The notes under the pieces are model-generated. The model had not been told where the DNA came from. It saw only the letters and a list, made by a program, of their open reading frames with translations, and ran no database searches. The translations under genes were made by a program, and so were the position numbers. DNA of 64,000 nucleotides from positions 33,458,620-33,522,619 of the forward strand of contig NC_084887.1 of the NCBI RefSeq assembly GCF_958979055.1, given 5' to 3'. Positions 47,615-58,235 of the stretch are shown piece after piece. Every line of letters begins with the position of its first letter. Positions within the stretch are counted from its first letter, which is position 1. Origin of the DNA: Alnus glutinosa (Eukaryota; Streptophyta; Magnoliopsida; Fagales; Betulaceae).

Positions 47615-49232
47615 ATGGGCAATCCACATGTTCTGGTTATGCCGTATCCAGCACAAGGCCACATAATTCCTCTGCTGGAGCTATCACAGTGCTTAGCCCA
47701 ACATGGGTTCAAGATAACATTTGTAAATACAGAGTATAATCACAACCAAATCATGAATGGAAATGCAATGAAGGATAAAATAGGGAATCAAATCCATCTG
47801 GTTTCTATTCCTGATGGATTAGAAACTTTGGAGGACAAAAAAAAGCCGGGGAAGTTGTCAGAAGCAGTCTTGAAGGTTTTGCCTGAAAAGCTAGAGGAGC
47901 TCATCGAACAGATTAATGGGTCCAATGGTGAAGAGATCACTTGTATCCTCGCTGATCAGAGTATTGGGTGGGCCCTAGAAATTGCACAGAAGAAGGGAAT
48001 CCGACGAGCTGCCTTCTGCCCTGCAGCAGCAGCACTATTGGTCTCAGGATTTAGCATCCCAAAGTTGATTGAAGATGGAATTATTACTGATGATGGTGAG
48101 TCCTCTATCGCTACCATTTGCTTCTTCTTGCAGCATATAATAGAACATGCATCCAATCAAACTCACCCTTCTAAAAAAGTTACCCAAATTTGGTGTATAG
48201 ATGCTAATAATCTTGAAATAAGTTGAAACCTTTGGGATGAAGGTTGAATTGAGTGGAGTCGAGTCGAGTACAAATGATAACTTGAAGCCATGTTAATAAT
48301 GATAGGTCATTTGATCCTACTAAACTTCAATGGAAATTCTCTGCGCAGGGACTCCAATGAAAAAACAGATCATTCATCTCTCACCAGCAATGCCTGTCAT
48401 GAGCACAAAAAACTTGGTTTGGAACTGCGTTGGCAACTCGGCCATGAAGAAAAACATTTTTGAGCTTTTGGTAAGAAACAACAAGTCTGTGAAAGCGACT
48501 GAGTGGCTGCTATGCAACTCAACTTATGAGCTTGAGCCTGCGGCATTTACCTTGGCTCCAAATATTCTACCCATAGGTCCACTTTTGGCAAGCAACCGGC
48601 TGGGAGAGTCAGTAGGAAACTTCTGGCCAGAGGACTCAACTTGTCTGAAATGGCTGGATCAACAGCCACCAGGCTCAGTGATATATGTTGCATTCGGAAG
48701 CTTCACAATTTTTGCCCCAACCCAGTTCCAAGAATTGGCTTTGGGGCTTGAACTCTGCGACAGACCATTCCTGTGGGTAGTGTGGCCAGATATCAAAGAC
48801 GGGACAAGCAATGCCTACCCAAAAGAATTTCAAGACAGAGTAGCCGCTCGTGGGCGGGTGGTGGGATGGGCGGTGCAACAGAAGATTCTGAGTCATCCGT
48901 TAGTTGCTTGCTTCATAAGCCACTGTGGTTGGAACTCCGCCATGGAAGGTGTAAGCAATGGGATCCCATTCTTGTGATGGCCTTACTTTGCTGACCAGTT
49001 CCTTAACCAGAGCTATATTTGTGATGTTTGGAAGGTTGGGTTGCGTTTAGAACGAGATGAAAGTGGCATCACATCACGAGGAGAAATTGAAAGTAAGGTG
49101 GAGCAACTTCTGGGCAATGAAATGTTAAAAGCAAGGGCTTTGGATCTCAAGAATATAGTCAAGACTAGTGTCAAAGAAGGTGGTGGCTCCAACAATAATT
49201 TGAAGAATTTCATTGAATGGATGATAGCATAG
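47615..49232 (+). pseudogene. UGT83A: UGT-4: UGT83A1-like gene with one stop in the PSPG box
   Basis: Exon 1 is 47615-48095 and exon 2 is 48349-49232 (GATG/GTGAG, GCGCAG/GGACT). Together they keep one frame of 455 codons broken only by TGA at 48975-48977, where UGT-1 and UGT-5 have TGC in FLCWPYFADQ. Elsewhere it is typical: PYPAQGHIIPLLELSQ with the catalytic His, Asp in ILADQSIGW, HCGWNS, and a full C-terminus after the stop (SYICDVWKVGL, NFIEWMIA). As read, the protein would end before the last PSPG residues, including the final Gln, and would lack the C-terminal helices. Open sequence downstream means the stop is recent, an allele in this individual, or a sequencing error. Reads like a sister of UGT-1 and UGT-5. 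Confidence 0.9.
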
Positions 49233-49289
49233 AAAAGTTCCTCCGGCCTGCCATTTTCAGACTTAATAATTTGTGCATAGCTTAATGTT

Positions 49290-49470
49290 ACTACCCTTTC
49301 CAATAATATTTTGCTGCACACCATTTGTTAAATGGGCGCTTTCTACCTTGTGTTTGGAAGCATTTTCGCTATTTTTCTCTTTGTTTCTTCTAATTGCATC
49401 AAGAGCGGTAAAGACCCTCATTTGTAATTCCCTCTCCCTGGTTTCTTTGTTTGAATAGAAATACCAAAAA
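49290..49470 (+). mobile_element. 3' scrap of the same LINE as at 1-776
   Basis: From TTTTGCTGCACACCATTT the DNA follows 596 onward, including TTGTGTTTGGAAGCATTT and TTTGAATAGAAATACC, and ends in an A-rich tract. It begins 58 bp after the UGT-4 stop. Sequence left of about 49300 no longer matches copy A, so this is the left edge of the segmental duplication. Confidence 0.7.
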
Positions 49471-50019
49471 ACAAAAACAAAACAGGAAAAAAAAATAAAT
49501 AAAAAATAAAAGATATAAAAGGCAGATATATCTCAGCCACTGCAATTGAAGTTTCACTATTTTCCAATTTTTCACTTTGTTATAATAATATCGCGCACTG
49601 ATTTGAAATTTTGATATAATTTCAAATTGATTTATGGCTCTATTTGGTAACCACCCTCCCTTCTTCGGACAAAAATTTCTTATAAATTAGTTTATAGGAA
49701 ATTTAGGGAAAACTGCAATTTACCCCCCTGATGTTTACACGAATTTTCAATTTTGGCACCAATGTTTAGATTGCTTCAATTGCACCCAAGAAAGTGGAAA
49801 AAAATTTCAATCCACCCCTTCCGTCCAATTGCTCCGTCTGATGAGACGGAAATGGACCCACGTGCGCGGCATGTGACTTATATGCAGATAACCGGACGAA
49901 AATACCCTCAAAAAATTGAGCCGTTGTTTTCTAAGTCACCTGTATTGTTTCATGTATATTTGGTTCAAATATTGTTTCAGGAAAAACAAGGGTTTCGAAT
50001 TTGAAGGCTGACGGAGACG

Positions 50020-50850
50020 ATGGACGCCTCGACACAGGACTCGACCCCTAACCAGATACCCGTCTGTTCTGGGCAATCGATTGGGCACTCGAAGGAGAGG
50101 ATGGAAGCAAGGTCGGAGTCCCCACAGAGTGTTGCCACTTTTTCACGGCAACGAGTATGCTACTGCGAGCGGCCGATGAATGTGAAAACGGCGCACACAA
50201 GCAAAAATTTCGGAAGAAGGTTTATGGGGTGTGAAAATTGGAAGGCAAGCAGTACTTATTCTGATCGATTTTAGGGTTTCATTTTGTATTTAGGAGTTCA
50301 AATTTGCAATTTTATAGTCGGCTTTTGAAATCTGGCTTTTCTGCATATATACCATTCGATGTTGGATTGTTGGTGCTAAAAAGTGGCAAAATCTGGAATG
50401 CATTCCAAACAAGTTGGACAAGTTGAAATTTTTTTCATTATTTGTTGTGTTTTGCAAATCCACAGAGATTGTGGTTTCTTTGAGTGGGTTGATCCCAAAA
50501 TGTGTGCACATGGTCAGAGGGTTGTTGGTCGATTGGTTGAGTGGCACGAAAGTTTGGTGGCAGAAACTAAACGATGTGAAACCATGGTTGAAGTAGAAGT
50601 TGGGAAAGTGAAGGCCGAAATGGAGAAAGAGATTGAAAAGGTGAAGGCCGAAGTTGACAATGAGAGGAACGCAGAAATTGCACAATACCGTAAAGAAATT
50701 GAGATTTGGGGGATCAAATTTGAAGCAGTGAAGAAGAATTACCACACAATGCTTGTGTGTTCGTGGATTTTATTTGCATTGTGTTTCTTCTTCGGACATG
50801 CAGCCAAAAACCAAAAGGACAATAGGGTTGGTTATTTGAGGTTGCCTTGA
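50020..50850 (+). CDS. GRF-type zinc finger, coiled-coil, membrane-anchored protein of the MULE
   Basis: Exons 50020-50251 and 50468-50850 (CA/GTACTT donor, CAGAG/ATT acceptor; I chose these because they keep the frame). The predicted protein is about 204 residues. A polar N-terminus of about 40 residues leads into a GRF zinc finger: CYCERP, KNFGRRFMGCENW, then NCGFFEW. A long Lys/Glu-rich coiled coil follows (VEVGKVKAEMEKEIEKVKAE onward), then a hydrophobic helix SWILFALCFFFGHA near the C-terminus, likely a tail anchor. It resembles the many plant proteins annotated At4g04775-like. The role is unknown; GRF fingers in other proteins bind single-stranded DNA or RNA. An alternative donor at 50244 (AAG/GCAAGC) would change a few residues and the frame. 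Confidence 0.8.
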
Positions 50851-51612
50851 GTTGTATTGTTAGACATTTTTTGTGCACTTCTATGGGGCCATAGAAGCTA
50901 GAAGTGAACCATTTTTTGTGCACTAAGTTGTGTTGTGGTATTTTGGTTGCCTTATTGCATGTATTTAAGTGGGATTGTTTGTAGTTGGAGCTGCTTATAT
51001 TTATAAAGTAACAGAAATTTATCCCATTATATTTTTCACACTATCATTGATGGAGTTCATGTGCTTGAGCATCTTAAAATACGGGGTCAATTTGTTTGGA
51101 CTGATGAACCCCGAGTCCCTTTCTTGTTAGTTGCCTAAACTGTCTTCAATTTTTAACTAATTGTAATCAATCCGGATACGTATAATTCAGATTAGATATA
51201 ACAATACAAGTATATAAGCACACAATTTGACCCAAAAGGTAAAGTTATATTCAATGCTAATGATTGCAATTTAGCTAACCGAATTGCAATCGATTTGGGT
51301 AGCTAATGAAGAAGGATTAATTTCAATGGAGTCTCATTGTCCAAACAGCCCATTCGAAACCCTTTCTCATTAGTTTCATAAATTGGCTACAATTTGGTCA
51401 GCAAATTAAGCCGATCCCAATACACATAATTAACATTAGATATAATAATCAGAAGTATATAAGCACACAATTGTCAATTGGGTCCAAAAGATAAATTTAA
51501 AGCATTCTCTTCAAAGTAGCGTAATTACATAATTCTCCCTGTCCCATATCAACCGCATGACACACCCAAAATTTATTTCTCCAAAATCAGTGTTGACCTG
51601 TTCATATTGTTA

Positions 51613-51735
51613 ATGCATTCCAAAACCACACAAATATCAAAACCTGCAATGCATTCCAAAACTACACAAATGTCAAAACCTGCAATGCATTCCAAAACTA
51701 CACAAATGTCAAAACCTGCAATGCATTCCAACATC
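51613..51735. repeat. 36-bp tandem repeat in the MULE
   Basis: Three and a half units of TGCATTCCAAAACTACACAA plus ATGTCAAAACC, nearly identical. It lies between the converging 3' ends of the two MULE genes. A second array of about 22-bp units (CACAACTACCAACTGTCAAA) follows at 51835-51930. Confidence 0.9.
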
Positions 51736-51969
51736 ATAAAACACATTGTAATCATTACACAAAAATAAGCAATTCTGCATTGCTAGTACTGTCTATCAAA
51801 CACAACCACCAATCCTGCATTTTTAGTACTGTATCAAACACACAACCACCAACTGTCAAACACACAACTACCAACTGTCAAACGCACAACTACCAATTGT
51901 CAAACACATAACTACCAATTGTCAAACACAGATTATGCACATGTGCATTAAATACAAGCACATATTTAA

Positions 51970-54900
51970 TTAACGCTTCCATTCTGGCCTCATTCTCTTC
52001 CTCTTCGCTTCAGCAATCTCAATTGCCTTTTCAACAATGGCCACCACACGTTTGCCCTTGCTTTTGGATGCCGGATTAGTTGTTGTCCCACTGGTTCCCG
52101 CACTGCCACCTCAAATTGCATGGCCCCCTCGGATTGCAGGGCCACCTCGAATTGCATGGCCCCCTCGGATTGCAGGGCCACCTCGTTCATCACTATCACC
52201 CTCAGTTAGATCAATAGGTATGGTGGGACCCGGTTTGGACTTCCCAAAAATAGCCGCGACCCTTTGTGTCTTCCGTCTCCTTGGAGGAGGTGAGACCGGA
52301 TTTGTTGTTGCTAGTGGAGGTGGTGGGACTGGATTTGTTGTTGCTAGTGGAGGCGGTGGGACTGAATTTGTTCTTGCTGGTGGAGGCGGTGAGACCAGAT
52401 TTGTTCTTGTAGCCTGTTTAGGAGTTCTTGAGGTGGTACTTTGTGTCTGTTCCAAATGAGTCAAATAAGGTGTGGGACTATCAGTATGCATATAGTACAT
52501 AATAAAAAATAAAGGATAATAAAGATTAATAAACTCACACTGTCTGGAGGTGGGGTAGGAAGCACAACACTTGCTTGGGTACTTCTCATTGGACATGCCC
52601 TTTTATTGTGCCCTCTGCCCTTACACATGGAGCATTTCATCCTAGCACCAAATTTTCTCATTCTGTTTGAATTTTTCAGATCTCTACGTTCATCAACTTG
52701 CCTTTTTCTTACCTTCTTTGGTCTACCCGGGGCCACTCTTGATACTGGGGGTTCCAACTTGTCATGCTGGGTCGGTATCCACTGCTCTTGACTAGGAATT
52801 GGGTATATAACTGGCTCATATGCTTTCTTGTACATCTCCACAGTGAAGTACTCATCAACATAATCCTCTGCATTCTTACAACTATGTCGAATAGCAGCAC
52901 ATGCATGCACACAGGGGATTCCAGACATTTCCCACACTCTACAACCACAACTTTTTCTCCTCATGTTGACTACAAATTGTCTACCATCTGGACCAGTCAC
53001 TTCAAACATGTCATCACCAGCATATAGGGCAACACAGTCCATTGATTCATTCCGTATTGCATCCAACTTATTTTGGATTTTAGGAGTTAACTTCCCTGTC
53101 AAACTTTGAATGCCATCCCTCTTAGCCTGGTATCTCCTCATCAACTTTTTTCGTATCTGCTCCAGCATGGTCAAGATAGGCTTATTGCAAGCCTTTAGAA
53201 TGTATGAGTTAAAACACTCACATATATTATTCTGCAGAAGGTCACACTTTGAATCCGTAGCAAACCATGCTCTTGACCATGTACTAGGATCAATTTTGGC
53301 CAAGTACTCATGGGCATCACTCTTCATTCTCTTCAGCTCACCCATTACCCTTAGAAAATCCCCTTCAGTGTATGCAGAAGCTGCAGCCCATAACTTCTCC
53401 TTTAGGGCAATTCCTCTATGCCCCCCAATGTCCCTATAGTTCGCATAAAGATGCCTTACACAAATCCTGTGATCGACGGTTGGCATGACATAATCAAATG
53501 CTGGCATTAGACCCTACGATCAAAAAACCACAACATTAGATTAAGAATGTTAGACATTTTAAAATAAAATGAGATCACACGGGGCACTAACCATGACTTA
53601 CCTTCTGTCGATCCGAAATAAATGTTGGCCTGCCATGCCGCTCATGGTTCCCAAGATCAGACACTAGGGTTTCCAAAAACCAGATCCAGCTGTCCTTAGT
53701 CTCAGCTTCAACTACGGCATATGCAATCGGATACATGTTATCATTGCCTTCGCGTCCAACTGCAGCTAGAAGTTGCCCCTTAAATGGCCCTTTAAGGAAA
53801 CACCCATCCACCCCTATCACAGGCCTGCAACCTTCCAAAAAGCTCTTCTTCATGGCTGCCAAAGAACAATACAGTCTTTGAAACCTTGGATTCGCCTCGG
53901 GTACTGTCCTATCCACTTTCATCACAACACAACTTCCAGGGTTGGTTGCTCTCAAGGTCTCACAATAGTCCCACAAGGCCGCATACTGACCCCCATGGTT
54001 GCCATATATTTTTTTATTAGCCTTGATTCTTGCCCTATACATCATGCTCGGATTCACATCTATCCTCCATCTTTCTTTCACTTCATTCTGTATCACATGT
54101 AATGGCATGTCGGACTGAACTCTAAACTTATCAATCAGTTTATCGGCTATCCATGTAGAGTTTACAATTGAGTTCCTAAATTGCCTGCCACACACATGTC
54201 TACCTTGAAGGCTGATTATATGGAATGTAGCTTCATCATCCACCTGTCTAGCATACACTCTATAATTACACTTTGGTTCTTTACATACAACAATACACTT
54301 TTTTCTCTCATTTTTTTTAAAGGTAATGTCCTTGCCCCTCTTCAGATTGAACACCCTAACAACCTCCCTAAATGTCTGTATATCTGGGAATCTCATCTTA
54401 ACTTCCAAACTTGGATCCTCTCGGTCAACTGCATGGAACTCAGACCCTCTTGACTCAGAATTTTCAACTTCTTCATCACTAGCTACTGGTGAGACAAGTA
54501 TGTCGCTTCTAGCCATATCAGAGTTATTGTCATCGTCATCATGACCAACTTCATCTTCATTATCACCATTACCACCCTCTTCACTATTCTCATCATCACC
54601 ACCCTCTTCACACTTCTCATCACCCTCTTCACCCTCTTCACTATTCTCATCATTACCACCCTCTTCACTATTCTTATCATTACCCCCTTCATTATCCTCT
54701 ACATTACCTTGTTCAACCCTAGGATTATCATGTTGTACATTAGAGGGTCCAGAACTATCAACATCAACACCAACATCAAATACGTCTTCAGTATCACTAA
54801 GCTTATCATCCCACCAAGGATCATCCAAATTAGCCCTACCTCCATATTCATTATCATCTTGACTATCCTCTTCATCACCTCCTCCATCCCCAAAAGACAC

Positions 54901-55200
54901 AATATATAATTGCAAAATGGCATGCCCATCATGGCAAGCAGACAGGCTCAGCACATCATGGTCTGAAGTAATTAAATGCAACCCATCAGCAAGACTCTTC
55001 ACGGGGTCTTTAAAATACATTAAATCCCCTAACTTATATCCATATTCCTTACATATATCTTCAATTTTAAAGAAAGATAGTTTATCAAGGTCAACACTAT
55101 CTTTGTGCAGTTCAACTTCACCACCTGTATACTCACACCCAAAACTCCGGTCAAACCTACCCCCAAAATGGACCTCAACCACTAGTTTATTGTGTGCCAT
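51970..55200 (-). CDS. MULE transposase (mudrA type)
   Basis: Exons 55200-53602, 53513-52539 and 52446-51970 (introns GTAAGT..GATCGTAG and GTGAGT..GGAACAG) give 1017 codons counting the stop. Order: an N-terminal PB1-like domain (MAHNKLVVEVHFGGRFDRSF), a long Asp/Glu/Asn-rich stretch from a minisatellite, a MuDR/FAR1-like zinc domain (CKEPKCNYRVYA, GRHVCGRQF), the DDE core (VIGVDGCFLKGPFKGQLLAA and FISDRQKG), a C-H stretch CVRHLYANYR, a SWIM finger CGCRVWEMSGIPCVHACAAI and a knuckle CSMCKGRGHNKRAC. A TGA at 52111-52113 interrupts a Gly-rich repeat (GGHAI) where the neighbouring units have CGA. The frame then stays open for 46 codons to a mudrA-like end, MRPEWKR. The catalytic part is upstream of it. 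Confidence 0.88.
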
Positions 55201-56470
55201 CCTACGAGGTAAATTTAATAAAACATAGTAAGTGACATGTTGTAAAATTAAATAAAGGCCAACAACACATTAAGTGACATATGGGGACCACAACACAGCA
55301 ACCAATATACACAACCACAACTTCTCATCTGGGGACCACTACTCTTTTTTGAACACACAATACAGCAACTAACTTCACACACTGGCACCATTTTTCTCAT
55401 CTGATCACTGTTGTTTTTTAAACAGACAATACACCAACTAACTACACACACAGACATAATCATGTACCATTTTCTCCTGATGGGGTAAATTGCAGTTTTT
55501 TAAACACCAAATCAACACAAAGCAGCACATCATGCACATGTAAAAGCAAAGCACATGGTCCCATCATCATACAAATGCCACAAAGGTAATTGAAATTCAA
55601 CAAAACACACGGACCCAGTAAGAAAGCAACTTTTCAATAAAAAATATACAAAGCCAATCATTGAAAGCATCTTCTGAATAAAACAAAGATTTCATAACCC
55701 AAAAACGACGGAACCCTAAGCACATTTTAGTTCGGTTCTTTCGCTTCATTCAAGACAATATAAAGGAATTATCAAACGAATTTAAAAGATATCATAACAC
55801 AAAAACGACGTAACCTACTTTTGCACAAAACCCTAAATTTAAAAGAGGGGTCTTTTTATTTGAACATACCTTGATCGAACACCCACTTCGGTCGGTTTAA
55901 TCACGACAACCCTTAGCCCAAAGTCGATTTCGGCTGAAATTCGTTGGTGATGATAATCCGCAAAGGAATCCTAAATCAAAAATTTGTTGTTGATTCCAGA
56001 GATGTTTTTCGGGTTTTTACTTTGCATTTGAAAGTGGTTTCTGAGTTTTTAAGCTTTTAAGCGGACATAGGACCGGTCTTTTTTAATTTAGAAAACAACG
56101 GCTCAATTTTTTGAGGGTATTTTCGTCCGGTTATCTGCATATAAGTCACATGCCGCGCACGTAGGTCCATTTCCGTCTCATCAGACGGAGCAATTGGACG
56201 GAAGGGGGTGGATTGAAATTTTTTTCAACTTTCTTGGGTGCAATTGAAGCAATCTAAACATTGGTGCCAAAATTGAAAATTCGTGTAAACATCAGGGGGG
56301 TAAATTGCAGTTTTCCCGGAAATTTAATACAAACCATATTTAAAATTGGCATGTGTCCCTTGGCATGTGAGAAGCACGAATTGTTTTAATAATATATGCT
56401 TCTCACATGCTTAAAGGACACATGTGACTCTTGTCTGATTGTAAAAAATTTATTACAAACCGGTTTGTAG

Positions 56471-57331
56471 AAAATATCAGTCCTCCCTCCTCTCCCCTTA
56501 TTTACTTCTCTAAAAAAAAAAAAAGGTCAACTTCAAAACATTATAACTTTGTTCACTTTTTCATACAAATTATTTCTACCAATTATATTATATTAATTAC
56601 TTCTTATTACTACTTAAAAACAAAACTCGTGGTCTTTAAAAAAATAAAAAATCACCTAAAAAAATCTTTACCTAAAACACTCACAGTCTTGATATTAACC
56701 TCTCTTTTTTCCTCAATAAGTCTATGCATACCCAGAATAAAATGCTTCAAAGAGGCAGCTGTTGCGGGTGAGGCTCAGGGGTGTTCCACGAAAGGATTCA
56801 AAGAAGGCAGCAGTTAGGATAAAGAGACTATGTTGGTCGTTGTTAGGGCTTCGAGACCATAACAGGTCAAGGTATTGATTGTCGATTTTTTTTTTACCAC
56901 ACATCTATCACTTATATACATAGTAATTTATAGACAAGATATTACAGTAGGATATGAGGTTAGATAGTTGAAATGGTAAGGGTCTCTGCCATGCATGAAA
57001 TGTTATTTCCTTGTGGAAAAGATATTGTGAGTACCGTTGGTGATCTTGAGCTCTTGTTTCCTTGTGGAGAAGATCCTGTGAGCCATATATTGGCCATCTT
57101 GAGTCCCTGTACAATTTGGCCCAGCAATTAGCACAAGTCTCTCCCTAATTGAAAGAACGGAAATAAACCAAATGATGGATCATATCTGATATTCAGCTAT
57201 ATTTGATGATGTAAGGGATGATCAAACCGTAACAAGTGTGGTCGTCGACCCGCACCAAATCATCTCCATGGAAGTTATTCATGAAGGTTATGAAAAGAGA
57301 AACAATGCAACTGTTGGTGAAGAGTTACTTT
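56471..57331. other. Duplicated non-coding block (partner about 1627-2250)
   Basis: After some copy-B-only AT-rich DNA (56471-56739), the block with GCAGCTGTTGCGGGTGAGG and TTTCCTTGTGGAGAAGAT repeats the left end of the window. No gene is seen; the ORF at 56431-56817 crosses this junction and has no domain. Confidence 0.4.
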
Positions 57332-57617
57332 TGTTTTTGGATGAATGAATTCTTTATAAAACCAAACACAAGCTACAATCACACCAGTATAACTGGTTCA
57401 GACTACCCAAAGGGCAAAGAAAAGCTACAAACAGCCACCCTCAAAGCCCTTACAACCAAACAAACTGCAGGTTTCATTGGACTGCAGCAAAAACAAAACA
57501 CACTGCCTAGCAACCTATCACAGAACCAACAAAACAGACAGCCTAACAAGACTGCAGACAACTCAACAATACAAGCAGAAAATTAAACCACATTCTGCAG
57601 ATTCCATAACTGGACTA
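57332..57617 (-). mobile_element. Antisense LINE tail (duplicate of 2251-2534)
   Basis: The same insertion as in copy A, with flanking direct repeats GGTGAAGAGTTACTTT at 57316-57331 and GGTGAAGAGTTGCTTT at 57618-57633. Confidence 0.6.
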
Positions 57618-57633
57618 GGTGAAGAGTTGCTTT

Positions 57634-58235
57634 GCATTCTATAAATATGGAATGGGGTCAAAAAGTTTTTCTCAATTTTTCTTTTGAAAAATTCGTTTCT
57701 CTTTGTCCTCATAAATTTCCATGCACCCTATTGGAAAAATCCTTCCAAATCATTTCTATTCAATATCTTTCAATTTCCTTCGGTATTTGATGCAAGCTCA
57801 TGCCATGCTATAAGCCACAAAGCTAAAATCAAAAATCCTAAAGACATTGTAACTAAGAGAATGACAGAATGACATTAAGATTAAAGTAAACATAAGAAAC
57901 AACGATGAAAGATAAAACTTAAGCCAATGAACAAGAGAAAACTAAGAGCCAGGAGAAATGAACAAGAAAATGGCAATCAAGTTATTATGAAAAAGAGAAA
58001 AGATAAGTTAGAAAGAGCTCAACATTTCCAAGAAAGCACCAAAAGCCATGAGATCAAATCAATAAGAATGGCAATCAAGTCAATATCAAAAAGAGAAGAG
58101 ACAAACAAAAGAGCTGAAGAGAAAAAAACAGTCGCTTTGAGACCTAATAAGCTTCAATGCCCATAAAGACAACCATAAAAGCCATGAGATCAAGTCGACA
58201 AGAACAAAAAAACAAAGATAAGGAAAGGTCTCAAA
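57634..58235. other. Duplicated spacer with a lysine-rich frame
   Basis: Counterpart of 2551-3166. The Lys/Glu-rich frame (57927-58166) differs from copy A at its C-terminus because of a short deletion, which argues against it being a selected gene. Confidence 0.35.

Larger units (their letters stand above)
49706..56317. mobile_element. Two-gene Mutator-like element (MULE), 6.6 kb
   Basis: Inverted ends of about 228 bp (49706-49933 and 56089-56317) start GGGAAAACTGCAATTTACCC and are nearly identical. Two convergent genes lie inside: a GRF-zinc-finger protein (+) and a mudrA-type transposase (-), with A-rich and repeated DNA between their 3' ends. The perfect duplication and near-identical ends say it moved recently. 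The only coding defect I see is one late stop in the transposase. Confidence 0.95.
49697..56326. repeat. 9-bp target-site duplication of the MULE
   Basis: GGAAATTTA occurs at 49697-49705 and again at 56318-56326, directly outside the inverted repeats. Nine bases is the usual length for Mutator-like elements. Confidence 0.95.
49640..56470. mobile_element. MITE-like inverted repeat split by the MULE
   Basis: The left arm (TTGGTAACCACC.., AATTTCTTATAAATTAGTTTATAGGAAATTTA) lies just before the MULE. It continues after it with ACAAACCATATTTAAAATTGGCATGTGTCC. The right arm (ATGCTTCTCACATGC, GGACACATGTG, AAATTTATTACAAACC) ends near 56470. Copy A keeps only the left arm, intact and uninterrupted. 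Confidence 0.55.

Noticed and set aside
51613-51930. Regular short repeats that could suggest a CRISPR-like array
   Set aside because: The repeats are head-to-tail tandem units without unique spacers, inside a plant MULE between two gene ends.
52037-52459. Gly/Pro-rich + strand frame
   Set aside because: Shadow of the Pro-rich C-terminal exon of the minus-strand transposase.
54541-54909. Open frame rich in Ile/Thr/Leu on the + strand
   Set aside because: It is the reverse of the Asp/Glu/Asn-rich minisatellite of the transposase; the minus-strand frame is the coding one.
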